In this document: piece after piece, positions 43,317 through 52,674 of the stretch | Layout: every line of letters starts with the position of its first letter | How positions within the stretch are numbered: position 1 is the first letter of the stretch | Assembly (NCBI RefSeq): GCF_001514145.1 | Contig: NZ_KQ948657.1 | Span: 186,001 to 250,000, forward strand | DNA length: 64,000 nucleotides | From: Streptomyces canus | GTDB lineage: Bacteria; Actinomycetota; Actinomycetes; Streptomycetales; Streptomycetaceae | Direction of reading: 5' to 3' | Translations under genes and position numbers: made by a program | Notes under the pieces: generated by a model | What the model was told of the DNA's origin: nothing | Databases searched by the model: none | The model's input: only the letters and a program-made list of their open reading frames with translations

Positions 43317-44170
43317 GATGTGCCCTCGATCCCGGAGAACAGGTCGGTCTCCTTGGTCTCCCCGTGTTCCCCACTCACCAATTGGTAGTACTCGGTGGTG
43401 AAGAGGGGTTGCGCGAGTTCGTTCGAGAGCGCGAAGTACGCCCCGGAGACGTCGATCTGGGTCGCGTGCGCGGCCATCGCGGCGCTCTTGGCGGCGGTGT
43501 ACGCCGTGCCGTCGATCTCCGTGGTGATGCGCTCGTCGTCCACCACACCTGGTACGTCGTCGAGGACGGCGGCCTTGGTGAAGGGGAGGCCGGGCAGGTC
43601 GTCGTGGAGTCGCGCGAAGGCCTGCTCGCCGACCGCGCGCGGTACGCGGTTCCAGTAGACCTTCTCGATCGTCCAGCCCGCCCCGGCGGCGAGCTCGACG
43701 GCGCGCATGGCGACCCGGTGGGCCTGGATGTGGTCGGGGTGGCCGTATCCGCCGTGGTCGTCGTAGGTGACGAGGACCTGGGGACGCACTTCCAGGATCA
43801 CCTCGACGAGATGGCGGGCCGCCTCGTCGACGTCGGCACGCCAGAAGCAGTGCGGGTTGTCGTTGTCGGCGGTGCCCATCATCCCGGAGTCCTGGTACCG
43901 GCCGCGGCCGCCGAGGAAACCGAAGTCCTCGACGCCCAGTCGCTCCATGGCCGCGGCCAGCTCGCGCTCACGCTCCTGAGCGAGGCCGGCGCCGGTCAGA
44001 TGCCGCAGCTCCGGCGGGATGACCTCGCCACGCTCGCCGAGGGTGCAGGTGACCAGGGTCACCCGGGCGCCCTCGGCCGCGTACCTGGCCATGGTCGCGC
44101 CGTTGTTGATCGACTCGTCGTCCGGGTGCGCGTGCACCAGGAGAAGACGCCGAGCGGGCTGTTCCGTCAT
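43313..44170 (-). CDS. mshB: Mycothiol deacetylase (GlcNAc-Ins deacetylase)
   Basis: A 285-residue LmbE-like zinc deacetylase. The metal-binding HAHPDDES (His15, Asp18; catalytic Asp17) and the later [11 protein letters not shown] (third ligand) are intact. GNxxARG-like and FTTEYYQLV at the end fit MshB rather than Mca. It removes acetyl from GlcNAc-inositol in mycothiol synthesis, the actinobacterial thiol redox buffer. ATG at 44170. The DUF6113-like gene overlaps downstream. Confidence 0.9.
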   Translation of the reverse strand: MTEQPARRLLLVHAHPDDESINNGATMARYAAEGARVTLVTCTLGERGEVIPPELRHLTGAGLAQERERELAAAMERLGVEDFGFLGGRGRYQDSGMMGTADNDNPHCFWRADVDEAARHLVEVILEVRPQVLVTYDDHGGYGHPDHIQAHRVAMRAVELAAGAGWTIEKVYWNRVPRAVGEQAFARLHDDLPGLPFTKAAVLDDVPGVVDDERITTEIDGTAYTAAKSAAMAAHATQIDVSGAYFALSNELAQPLFTTEYYQLVSGEHGETKETDLFSGIEGTS

Positions 44171-44215
44171 GGCCCCACCCTACGAGGAGCCACCGACAGT
44201 CCCGCTCAGCCGGTC

Positions 44216-44410
44216 TCAGAACTTGATACTGCTGATCATGCCCGCGATGTTGGTCGTCAGCTCACTGATCGTCGGTGCGATCGAAGAGGCGGCGAGATAG
44301 AAGCCGAGCAGGATGCACACGACGGCATGCCCGCCCTTCAATCCCGACTTCTTGACCAACAAGAAGACGATGATCGCCAGCAGCACCACCGCCGAAATCG
44401 AGAGTGCCAC
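44216..44410 (-). CDS. Small two-helix membrane protein, 64 residues
   Basis: The product has two membrane helices (about 3-19: LSISAVVLLAIIVFLLV; and 27-45: GHAVVCILLGFYLAAS) joined by KKSGLKGG. It has a short extracytoplasmic C-terminus (TNIAGMISSIKF). GTG at 44410 follows GGAGGTGAG, a strong ribosome site. I recognise it only as a conserved actinomycete small protein; function unknown. It lies 46 bases upstream of mshB on the same strand and may head that transcript. Confidence 0.75.
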   Translation of the reverse strand: MALSISAVVLLAIIVFLLVKKSGLKGGHAVVCILLGFYLAASSIAPTISELTTNIAGMISSIKF

Positions 44411-44574
44411 GGCGGCTCACCTCCAAAGATCCCAAGAGCGCGGGGGGTCGGACCAGGGGGCAGATAAATCCATACGTCAGCCAGCAGGTGCATACCCACT
44501 ATGCGGTAGTGATCATAACTATCCGGGCCTGCGCATCCGTCGGCGCACGGCCGCACAAGGGGGCGCATGGCCAA

Positions 44575-44580
44575 TATGGT
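44575..44580 (+). promoter_or_regulatory. -10 (TATGGT) of leaderless S9 peptidase mRNA
   Basis: TATGGT ends 6 bases before the ATG at 44587 and no ribosome site intervenes, consistent with a leaderless transcript. Confidence 0.5.
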
Positions 44581-44586
44581 CGGGGC

Positions 44587-46710
44587 ATGACGACCGAGCC
44601 TGACTCCTTCCCCCGCCGGCACGCCCGTACCCAGCGCTTCACGCTCGGCGCGCCGCGCGCGTTCACCGTGGCGCCCGACGGATCGCGTGTCGTGTTCCTG
44701 CGCTCGAACTCCGGCACGGACCGGGCCAATTCACTGTGGGTGCTCGACACGGCGGACGGCTGGGAGCGCGTGGCGGCCGACCCGCGCGCTCTCCTGGGTG
44801 GCGCCGAGGAGCACCTCTCGCCCGAGGAGCGGGCGCGCCGCGAGCGCAGCCGCGAGGGCGGTGCCGGCATCATCGGCCACGCCACCGACGCAGCCGTCGA
44901 GTTGGCCTCTTTCGCCTTGTCAGGGCGGCTTTTCACGGCGGAGCTGCGCGCCGGCACAGCACGTGAACTGCCCGTCCCCGGACCGGTGATCGACCCGCGC
45001 CCGGCCCCCGACGGACGGCACGTCGCGTACGTCGCCCAGGGCGCCCTGAGGGTCGTGGGCGCCGAGGGCGAAGGGGACCGGGCGCTCGCCGTCCCGGAGT
45101 CGGACCACGTCACCTACGGTCTCGCGGAGTTCATCGCGGCCGAGGAGATGGGCCGGTCGCGGGGTTTCTGGTGGTCGCCGCAGTCGGACCGGCTGCTGGT
45201 CGCGCGGGTGGACGACACGCCGGTGCGGCGCTGGTGGATCTCCGACCCGGCCCACCCGGACCGTGAGCCACACCACGTCCCGTACCCGGCCGCGGGCACC
45301 TCCAACGCGGAGGTACGGCTGTTCGTGCTGGCCCTGGACGGGGCCCGCACGGAGGTCTCCTGGGACCGGGGGCGCTATCCGTATCTGGCCCATGTGCACT
45401 GGTCAGCGGCGGGCGCTCCGCTGCTGCTCGTACAGGCGCGCGACCAGCGCAGTCAGTTGTATCTCGCGGTGGACCCGGAGTCCGGAGCGACCCGGATGGT
45501 GCACGCGGACGAAGATCCAATTTGGCTGGATCTTTTCCCCGGGGTGCCCTGTTGGAGCCCTTCGGGACAGCTCGTGCGGATCGCCGACGAGGGTGGCGCG
45601 CGGGTGCTCGCGGTCGGTGAACGCCCGCTGACCGGACCGCAGTTGCACGTCCGCGCGGTGCTGGACGTGACCGGGGACGACGTGTTGGTCTCGGCGTCGG
45701 CCGGTGCGGAGGCCGAGTCACCGGAGACCGGCGAGGTGCACGTCTACCGGGTGAACGAGCTCGGGGTGGAGCGGGTGTCGCAGGAGCCCGGCGTGCACTC
45801 GGCGGTGCGCGCCGGGGGCGTGACCGTGCTGGTGTCGGCGGCCCTCGACCGGCCGGGCGCCCGCGCGCGGGTACTGCGCGACGGCAAGGAGACGGCGACT
45901 GTCACGTCGTACGCAGAAGATCCCGGTTTGACCCCGCGCGTGACCCTCATCGAGGGGGGCGCACGAAAGATCCCGTGCGCCGTGCTTATGCCGCAGGACT
46001 ACGCCGGTGACAGCCCCCTTCCGGTTTTGCTGGACCCGTACGGGGGTCCGCACGGTCAGCGGGTGGTCGCCGCGCACAATCCGCACCTGACCTCGCAGTG
46101 GTTCGCCGACCAGGGCTTCGCGGTGGTCGTGGCCGACGGCCGGGGCACCCCGGGCCGCTCCCCCGCCTGGGAGAAGGCGGTCCGGGACGACCTCGCGGCG
46201 GTCGTCCTCCAGGACCAGGTCGACGCCCTCCAGGCGCTCGCCGGGGACTTCCCTCTCGACCTCTCCCGGGTCGGGATCCGCGGCTGGTCCTTCGGCGGCT
46301 ATCTGGCGGCCCTCGCGGTGCTGCGCCGGCCCGACGTCTTCCACGCGGCGGTGGTCGGCGCCCCCGTCAGCGATCTGCGCCTGTACGACACCCACTACCA
46401 GGAGCGCTACCTCGGCCACCCGGACGAGCAGCCGGCCGTCTACCGCCGCAACTCGCTGGTCCACGACGAGGGCCTGGTCGACGCGGCCGAGCCGCACCGC
46501 CCGATGATGATCATCCACGGCCTCGCGGACGACAACGTGGTGGTCGCCCACTCCCTGCGCCTGTCCTCGGCCCTGCTGGCCGCCGGCCGCCCGCACGAGG
46601 TGCTGCCGCTGTCCGGTGTGACCCACATGACCCCGCAGGAGACGGTCGCGGAGAATCTGCTGCGGCTTCAGCTGGACTTCCTGAAGCGGTCGTTGGGGCC
46701 GGCGCAGTAA
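44587..46710 (+). CDS. S9 family prolyl oligopeptidase / dipeptidyl-peptidase IV-like
   Basis: A 707-residue peptidase. An N-terminal beta-propeller (about 1-440; DPPIV_N) is followed by an alpha/beta-hydrolase domain with DPYGGPHGQRVV, nucleophile Ser568 in GWSFGG, Asp about 648 in HGLADDNV and His680 in GVTHMTP. No signal peptide, so it acts in the cytoplasm on short peptides, possibly those imported by the two adjacent peptide ABC systems. ATG at 44587. Confidence 0.92.
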   Translation: MTTEPDSFPRRHARTQRFTLGAPRAFTVAPDGSRVVFLRSNSGTDRANSLWVLDTADGWERVAADPRALLGGAEEHLSPEERARRERSREGGAGIIGHATDAAVELASFALSGRLFTAELRAGTARELPVPGPVIDPRPAPDGRHVAYVAQGALRVVGAEGEGDRALAVPESDHVTYGLAEFIAAEEMGRSRGFWWSPQSDRLLVARVDDTPVRRWWISDPAHPDREPHHVPYPAAGTSNAEVRLFVLALDGARTEVSWDRGRYPYLAHVHWSAAGAPLLLVQARDQRSQLYLAVDPESGATRMVHADEDPIWLDLFPGVPCWSPSGQLVRIADEGGARVLAVGERPLTGPQLHVRAVLDVTGDDVLVSASAGAEAESPETGEVHVYRVNELGVERVSQEPGVHSAVRAGGVTVLVSAALDRPGARARVLRDGKETATVTSYAEDPGLTPRVTLIEGGARKIPCAVLMPQDYAGDSPLPVLLDPYGGPHGQRVVAAHNPHLTSQWFADQGFAVVVADGRGTPGRSPAWEKAVRDDLAAVVLQDQVDALQALAGDFPLDLSRVGIRGWSFGGYLAALAVLRRPDVFHAAVVGAPVSDLRLYDTHYQERYLGHPDEQPAVYRRNSLVHDEGLVDAAEPHRPMMIIHGLADDNVVVAHSLRLSSALLAAGRPHEVLPLSGVTHMTPQETVAENLLRLQLDFLKRSLGPAQ

Positions 46711-46714
46711 CAGC

Positions 46715-46750
46715 AGCGGGCCGGGACGACATGGCGCGTCCCGGCCCGCT
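46715..46750. terminator. Bidirectional terminator
   Basis: A 14-bp perfect stem (46715-46728 with 46737-46750) lies between the S9 peptidase and the convergent peptide transporter operon. Confidence 0.85.
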
Positions 46751-46829
46751 TACGGCACCCGCACGGCCGTACGTCGTAGAGACTGACGCGTCCGTATATC
46801 GGAACCGGGTCAGTCAAGTTGCCTCCGTG

Positions 46830-47867
46830 TTACTCCGGCTCCTTGGTCGTGACGACCTGCTTCTCCTCCGCGAAGTGGCACGCCGAGTCGTGTGCGGCGG
46901 GCCCGGCCGCGAACCGGAACTCGGCAGGCACCGCCAACGCCGGGACCTCCAGCGCGCAGCGCTCCTGGGCCTTCCAGCAGCGGGTACGGAAGCGGCACCC
47001 GGACGGGATGTTCGTCGGGGACGGGACGTCACCCGTGAGGATGATCCGCTCCCGGCGCTCGCGGGCCTCCGGGTCGGGCAACGGCACGGCGGACAGCAGC
47101 GCCTGGGTGTACGGGTGGGTCGGATGGTCGTAGATCTCGGCGTCCCGGCCGATCTCGACGATCCGCCCGAGGTACATCACCCCGACCCGGTCCGAGATGT
47201 GCCGGACGATCGACAGGTCGTGCGCGATGAAGAGGTACGACAGCTCGAACTCGCTCTGGAGCCGGTCGAGGAGGTTGATCACCTGGGCCTGCACGGAGAC
47301 GTCGAGGGCGGAGACCGGTTCGTCGGCGACGATGACCTCCGGGCGCAGGGCCAGTCCGCGCGCGATGCCGATGCGTTGGCGCTGACCGCCGGAGAACTGG
47401 TGCGGATAGCGGTTGATGTACTCGGGGTTGAGGCCCACGACGTCCAGCAGCTCCTGGACCTTCCTGCGCCGGTCTCCCTTGGGGGCCACCTCGGGGTGGA
47501 TGTCGTACGGCTCCCCGATGATGTCGCCGACCGTCATACGGGGGTTGAGCGAGGTGTACGGGTCCTGGAAGACCATCTGGATATTGCGGCGGACCGACTT
47601 GAGCGCCTTGCCGGAGAGCTTGGTGATGTCCTCGCCCTTGAACTTGATCGACCCTGCGGTCGGCCGCTCGAGATTGACGAGCATCTTGGCCACGGTCGAC
47701 TTGCCGCAGCCGGACTCCCCGACGATGCCGAGGGTCTCTCCCTTACCGAGGGTGAAGTCCACACCGTCGACGGCCTTGACGGAACCGACCTGTTTCTTGA
47801 ACAGAATGCCCCGCGTCAAGGGATAGTGCTTGACCAGTCCAGCCACTTCCAGGATCGGCTCAACCAT
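46830..47867 (-). CDS. Peptide ABC transporter ATP-binding protein (DppF/OppF type)
   Basis: A 345-residue ATPase. Walker A is GESGCGKST, signature [12 protein letters not shown], Walker [13 protein letters not shown]. The C-terminal oligopeptide-transporter domain includes the Fe-S/Cys-rich segment [17 protein letters not shown] at 47867 overlaps the upstream ATPase gene by 8 bases. It is the last gene of the first five-gene transporter operon. Confidence 0.92.
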   Translation of the reverse strand: MVEPILEVAGLVKHYPLTRGILFKKQVGSVKAVDGVDFTLGKGETLGIVGESGCGKSTVAKMLVNLERPTAGSIKFKGEDITKLSGKALKSVRRNIQMVFQDPYTSLNPRMTVGDIIGEPYDIHPEVAPKGDRRRKVQELLDVVGLNPEYINRYPHQFSGGQRQRIGIARGLALRPEVIVADEPVSALDVSVQAQVINLLDRLQSEFELSYLFIAHDLSIVRHISDRVGVMYLGRIVEIGRDAEIYDHPTHPYTQALLSAVPLPDPEARERRERIILTGDVPSPTNIPSGCRFRTRCWKAQERCALEVPALAVPAEFRFAAGPAAHDSACHFAEEKQVVTTKEPE

Positions 47868-48834
47868 TGAGGCACTCCGTCCAGAAGTGACAGGCACTCG
47901 TCCGTCCGTCGTCAACGTCGTACAGCGGCGGTACGTCCGTGCGGCAGACGTCCCGGGCCATCGGGCACCGGGGGTTGAACGCGCAACCCGGCGGGATGTT
48001 CATCAAGTTGGGCGGCAATCCCTTGATGGCGTACAGCTCCTGCCCCTTCTGGTCGAGACGGGGGATGGAGTCGAGGAGTCCGCGGGTGTAGGGGTGGGCG
48101 GGCGCCTTGTAGATGTCGTGGACGGGGGCCTGCTCGACGATCCGTCCGGCGTACATGACGGCGATCCGGTCGGCCACGTCCGCGACGACACCGAGGTCGT
48201 GGGTGATGAGGATGAGCCCCATGTTGTACTCGCGCTGGAGCTCGGCGAGCAGCTCCATCACCTGGGCCTGGACGGTGACGTCGAGCGCGGTCGTCGGTTC
48301 GTCGGCGATGATCAGCGCGGGTTCCAGGGCGAGCGCCATCGCGATCATGATGCGCTGGCGCATGCCCCCGGAGAACTGGTGCGGATAGTCCCTCACGCGC
48401 TCCTTGGCGGCCGGGATGCGCACCCGGTCCATCAGCTCGACGGCCCTGGCCCGGGCGTCCTTCTTCGACATCCCGCGGTGCACGACGAACATCTCGCCGA
48501 GCTGGTCCCCGACGCTCAGTACGGGATTCAGCGACGACAGCGCGTCCTGGAAGATCATCGCCATCTCGGCACCACGGACCTTGCGCCGCTCGTCCTCCTT
48601 CAGCTTCAGCAGGTCCTGCCCCTGGAAGACGATCTCGCCGCCGGTGATCTTCCCCGGAGGAATGTCGAGGATCCCCATGATCGCCTGCGCGGTCACCGAC
48701 TTCCCGGATCCCGACTCCCCGAGCACGGCGAGGGTCTCGCCCTCGTCCACCCCGTAGTCGACCCCGTTGACCGCCTTGGCGACCCCGTCCCGGGTCCTGA
48801 ACTCCACATGCAGATCACGCACTTCGAGCAGCAC
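47860..48834 (-). CDS. Peptide ABC transporter ATP-binding protein (DppD/OppD type)
   Basis: A 324-residue ATPase. Walker [10 protein letters not shown], signature [12 protein letters not shown], Walker [13 protein letters not shown], and the C-terminal [14 protein letters not shown] of the oligopeptide class are present. The GTG start at 48834 follows GAGGTGAG. Unlike all other junctions of this operon, a 304-base gap separates it from the permease gene upstream. Confidence 0.92.
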   Translation of the reverse strand: MLLEVRDLHVEFRTRDGVAKAVNGVDYGVDEGETLAVLGESGSGKSVTAQAIMGILDIPPGKITGGEIVFQGQDLLKLKEDERRKVRGAEMAMIFQDALSSLNPVLSVGDQLGEMFVVHRGMSKKDARARAVELMDRVRIPAAKERVRDYPHQFSGGMRQRIMIAMALALEPALIIADEPTTALDVTVQAQVMELLAELQREYNMGLILITHDLGVVADVADRIAVMYAGRIVEQAPVHDIYKAPAHPYTRGLLDSIPRLDQKGQELYAIKGLPPNLMNIPPGCAFNPRCPMARDVCRTDVPPLYDVDDGRTSACHFWTECLNG

Positions 48835-49138
48835 GGCGACTCACCTCGGCTTCGGGTCGGGGCGTCGCGGGTGGCGCCGCGCAGGAAAAAACGGGGACGG
48901 ACGGGGCATGGCGCGACGGACGACGACGTCTCGGGCGGCCGCACCGCGCCACGCCGCGACCGGATCCCGACCTGCCCGCGCGGAGCGGTCGCGGGGGGCC
49001 GCTGCCGCTCGCCTCGGCTTCGGGGTGCGCGTCTGGTGCGGCGCCACCGGGCAGGACGACATGGTGCGGGCGGAAGGAGGGCGGGGTCCGCCGCGCCGCA
49101 CTGCCGCTGCTCTCACGCGCGCTCAGCACCACGTCCGC
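48835..49138 (-). repeat. 304-bp operon gap with copies of the dppC 3' end
   Basis: The sequence at 48838-48870 and the last codons of the permease gene at 49137-49170 are near-identical over about 30 bases. A third, poorer copy lies at about 49008-49040. The interval is open in several frames but has no gene-like composition. It looks like the residue of tandem duplication or of a deleted segment. Confidence 0.65.
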
Positions 49139-50107
49139 TCACCTCAGCTTCGGGTCGAGGGCGTCGCGGACGGCGTCGCCGAGCATGATGAAGGCGAGAA
49201 CCGTGATCGCGAGGGCTCCGGCCGGCCAGAGGAGCATGTGCGGGGCGTTGCGGATGTAGGCGGAGGCGGCGGAGATGTCGATGCCCCAGCTGACCGTGGG
49301 GGGTTTGAGGCCCACGCCGAGGTAGGACAGGGTCGCCTCCAGGGCGATGTAGGTGCCGAGCGCGATGGTCGCGACCACGATCACCGGGGCGACCGCGTTC
49401 GGGGCGATGTGGCGCAGCAGCAGGCGGGAGTTGGAGGCGCCGAGAGCCCTGGCGGCCTGTACGTAGTCGTTCTGTCTGGCGGTGATGACCGAGCCGCGCG
49501 CGATGCGGGAGATCTGCGGCCACCCCAGCAGCACCATGAACCCGATGACCGGCCACACCGTGCTGCTCGTGACGACCGACAGGAGCACCAGGCCGCCGAG
49601 GACCACCGGGATCGCGAAGAAGATGTCGGTGGTGCGGGACAGGATCGAGTCGGAGAAGCCTCCGAAGAACCCGGCGAGGCCGCCGAGGACCGACCCGAGG
49701 ATCGCGACGCCCAGCGTGGCGCAGACGCCCACCGTCACCGACGTACGGGCGCCGTACACCGTGCGCGTGTAGACGTCGCAGCCCTGGCCGTCGTAGCCGA
49801 AGGGATGGCCCGGCTGGGAGCCCTCCTGGGCCTTGGAGAGGTCGCACTTGAGGGGGTTGCCCGAGGTGATCAGCGAAGGCCACAGGGAGATGACGACCAG
49901 GAAGATGATCACCAGGGCGGAGATGATGAAGACGGGGTTGCGGCGCAGGTCGCGCCAGGCGTCGGACCAGAGGGAGCGGGGTTTGTCCAGAGGAGTCGTA
50001 TCGTCGGGACCCTTCTCCAGGGTGGTCGCCTCGCTCACCGCGAGATCCATCGCACCGCCCGCTCCGGTCCCGGCGATGGCTCCCTCTTGTTCCTGGGATT
50101 CAGGCAT
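49139..50107 (-). CDS. Peptide ABC transporter permease (DppC type)
   Basis: A 322-residue permease with about six membrane helices after a long polar N-terminus (1-45). The EAA loop AARALGASNSRLLLRHIAPN fits binding-protein-dependent permeases. ATG at 50107 overlaps DppB by 8 bases. It ends ALDPKLR, like other DppC proteins. Confidence 0.9.
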   Translation of the reverse strand: MPESQEQEGAIAGTGAGGAMDLAVSEATTLEKGPDDTTPLDKPRSLWSDAWRDLRRNPVFIISALVIIFLVVISLWPSLITSGNPLKCDLSKAQEGSQPGHPFGYDGQGCDVYTRTVYGARTSVTVGVCATLGVAILGSVLGGLAGFFGGFSDSILSRTTDIFFAIPVVLGGLVLLSVVTSSTVWPVIGFMVLLGWPQISRIARGSVITARQNDYVQAARALGASNSRLLLRHIAPNAVAPVIVVATIALGTYIALEATLSYLGVGLKPPTVSWGIDISAASAYIRNAPHMLLWPAGALAITVLAFIMLGDAVRDALDPKLR

Positions 50108-51023
50108 AGCGGATCCTGGGGTCGAGGACGGCGTACAGGAGGTCGACGAGCAGGTTGGCGACCAGGAAGACCAGGACGAGCACGGTGACGAAACCGACCA
50201 CGGTCTGGGTGTTCTGGCGCAGGATGCCCTGGTAGAGCTGGTAGCCCACGCCGTGGATGTTGAAGATGCGCTCGGTGACGATCGCACCGCCCATCAGGGC
50301 GCCGATGTCGGTGCCGATGAAGGTGACCACCGGGATGAGCGAGTTGCGGAGCAGATGCCTGACGATGACCCGCTGTCTCGGCAGGCCCTTGGCCACCGCC
50401 GTACGGACGTAGTCCGAGCGCCGGTTCTCCGCGATCGACGTGCGGGTCAGCCGGGTCACGTACGCCAGTGACACCGACGCGAGGACCAGGCCCGGCACGA
50501 GCAGCTCGCCGAAGCCGGCCTCCGTGGACACCGAGGGTTTGATCCAGCCCCACTCGACGCCGAGGAGGAGCTGGAGCAGCAGACCGGTGACGAAGGTGGG
50601 GATGGAGATCACGACGAGGGTGAGGAGGAGGACCGAGGTGTCGACGGGCCGGCCGCGCTTGAGTCCGGTGATCACGCCCAGGGTGATGCCGACGACGATC
50701 TCGATGAGGATCGCGACGATCGTCAGCCGGATGGTCACGGGGAACGACGTCGCCATCAGCTCGGTGACCTTCTGGCCGTTGAACGCGGTGCCGAAGTCGC
50801 CGGTGAAGACGTGGCCCATGTAGGTCAGGTACTGCTGCCAGACCGGCTTGTCGAGGCCGAACTCCTTCTTGAGCTGGGCGGACGTCGCCGCGTCGCACTG
50901 CTTGTCGCCGCACAGGCCCGCGATGGGGTCACCCATCACGTTCACCATGAGGAAGATCAGCAGGGTCGACCCGATGAACACCGGGATCATCTGGAGCAGA
51001 CGCCGGACGACGTACCGTCCCAT
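50100..51023 (-). CDS. Peptide ABC transporter permease (DppB type)
   Basis: A 307-residue permease opening GRYVVRRLLQMIPVFIGSTL with six membrane helices and an EAA loop (VRTAVAKGLPRQRVIVRHLL). It lies 7 bases after the binding-protein gene and overlaps DppC by 8 bases. Confidence 0.92.
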   Translation of the reverse strand: MGRYVVRRLLQMIPVFIGSTLLIFLMVNVMGDPIAGLCGDKQCDAATSAQLKKEFGLDKPVWQQYLTYMGHVFTGDFGTAFNGQKVTELMATSFPVTIRLTIVAILIEIVVGITLGVITGLKRGRPVDTSVLLLTLVVISIPTFVTGLLLQLLLGVEWGWIKPSVSTEAGFGELLVPGLVLASVSLAYVTRLTRTSIAENRRSDYVRTAVAKGLPRQRVIVRHLLRNSLIPVVTFIGTDIGALMGGAIVTERIFNIHGVGYQLYQGILRQNTQTVVGFVTVLVLVFLVANLLVDLLYAVLDPRIRYA

Positions 51024-51030
51024 GGCGGGG

Positions 51031-52674
51031 TCAGCCGACCTTGATCTCGTTGTAGACGGGGACGCTGAACGGGTTGAGCTTCACGTTCGAGAGCCGCTCC
51101 GAGTAGCCGGCGCTGCCGTTCTGGTACCAGAGCGGGATGGCGGCCATGTTGTCCCGTACGACCTTCTCGGCCTCCTGGAACTTCTCCACCGCCTTGGTGG
51201 TGTCGGTCTCGGCGTTGGCCTCGTTGACGAGCTTGTCGAAGTCCTTGTTGGACCACTTGCCGTCGTTGGAGGAGGCGTTGGTGTAGTAGAGCGGCTGGAG
51301 GAAGTTCTGGATGAGCGGGTAGTCCATCTGCCAGCCCGCCCGGAAGGGGCCGCTCATCTTCTTCGCGGTGATCTGGCTGCGGAAGTCGGCGAAGGTGCCG
51401 ACGGGGTTGCCGACGCAGGCCTTGTCGTTGTCGAGCGCGTTGTTGATGGAGTTGCAGACGGCGTCGACCCACTGCTTGTGGGAGCCGGTGTCCGCGTTGT
51501 ACGTGATCTTGATCTGACCGCCGGGGAGTCCGCCGCCGTCCTGGATGAGCTTCTTGGCGGCGGCGGGGTCGTAGTCGCAGGCGTCCCCGCACAGTCCGTC
51601 CTGGAAGCCGCCCTCCTTGCCGAGGACCGGGGAGGTCCAGTCGGTGGCGGGGGTGCGGGTCTTCTGGAAGATCGTCTCCGTGATCTGGTCGCGGTTGATC
51701 GCCCGGGAGAGGCCGGTGCGGACCTTCTCCATCCCGGGCGCGTTCCACCTCTTGTCGTAGAACGGGAAGGCGAGGGTCTGGATGATGCCGGCCGGGGTGT
51801 TGATGTAGCGGTCGCCGAGGTCGTTCTTGGCGTTCTTGAGCTGGGCGGCCGGGACGTCGTCCACCAGGTCGAGGTTGCCGGCCAGGAGGTCGGTGTAGGC
51901 GGTGTTGTTGTCGGTGTAGACCTTGAGGGTGACTCCGCCGTTCTGGGCCTTGTCCGGGCCGGGGTAGCCGTCCCACTTCTTCAGGGCCATCTCTGAGCCC
52001 TTGGTGTACGAGTCGATGGTGTACGGCCCGTTCCCGACGGGCTTCTGCAGCCAGGCGGCGTGGTCGTTGAAGAAGGCCTGCGGGAGCGGGGCGTAGGCGG
52101 GGTAGCCGAGGGTGTCGGGGAAGGTCGAGAACTTCTGGTTGAGCTTGACGGTGAAGGTCTGCGCGCCGGTGACCTTCAGTCCGGAGAGGGTGTCGGCGCT
52201 CTGCTTGCTGCCGTCCTCCGGGTGCGTCTTGTCGTATCCGTCGATGTAGCCGAAGAAGTAGGCGTTCTTCTGGTTGTTCTTGAGGGAGGCTCCGTAGTTC
52301 CAGGCGTCCACGAACGACTTGGCGGTGACCTTCTCGCCGTTGCTGAAGGTCCAGCCGCTCTTGACCGTGATCGTGAAGTTCTGCGAGTCGCTCGTGTCGA
52401 TCTTCTCGGCGAGCATGTCCTCGGCCTTGCCGGTCTCCGGGTTGTACTTCTTCAGGCTCCGGAAGATCATGTCGAGGACCTTGCCGCCCTGCACCTCGTT
52501 GGTGTTGGCCGGCTCCAACGGGTTCTGCGGGTCACCCCAGGAGGAGCTCAGCGCGGCGCCCCCGTCGCTGCTGCCGCTGCCGCTGTCGCTGCCGCTGTCC
52601 CCACCGCAGGCCGTCCCCGCGAGGGCTACCGCCGCCGCGCAAGCGGCCCATTTGGCGTGCGTGGCTCCACGCAT
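51031..52674 (-). CDS. Family 5 peptide-binding lipoprotein
   Basis: A 547-residue SBP_bac_5 protein. The signal peptide MRGATHAKWAACAAAVALAG ends in the lipobox TAC-G with Cys at residue 23; a Ser/Gly/Asp-rich tether follows. The body has the family features NPLEPANTNEV, GWTFSNGEKVTAKSF and GNGPYTIDSY. It delivers oligopeptides to the permeases encoded downstream. ATG at 52674 has a strong AGGAGG upstream. It is paralogous to BldKB 4 kb away. Confidence 0.92.
   Translation of the reverse strand: MRGATHAKWAACAAAVALAGTACGGDSGSDSGSGSSDGGAALSSSWGDPQNPLEPANTNEVQGGKVLDMIFRSLKKYNPETGKAEDMLAEKIDTSDSQNFTITVKSGWTFSNGEKVTAKSFVDAWNYGASLKNNQKNAYFFGYIDGYDKTHPEDGSKQSADTLSGLKVTGAQTFTVKLNQKFSTFPDTLGYPAYAPLPQAFFNDHAAWLQKPVGNGPYTIDSYTKGSEMALKKWDGYPGPDKAQNGGVTLKVYTDNNTAYTDLLAGNLDLVDDVPAAQLKNAKNDLGDRYINTPAGIIQTLAFPFYDKRWNAPGMEKVRTGLSRAINRDQITETIFQKTRTPATDWTSPVLGKEGGFQDGLCGDACDYDPAAAKKLIQDGGGLPGGQIKITYNADTGSHKQWVDAVCNSINNALDNDKACVGNPVGTFADFRSQITAKKMSGPFRAGWQMDYPLIQNFLQPLYYTNASSNDGKWSNKDFDKLVNEANAETDTTKAVEKFQEAEKVVRDNMAAIPLWYQNGSAGYSERLSNVKLNPFSVPVYNEIKVG

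Noticed and set aside
48815..49132. 105-codon minus-strand ORF between the permease and ATPase genes
   Set aside because: Arg/Pro/Ser-rich filler spanning the duplicated permease end, without a ribosome site.
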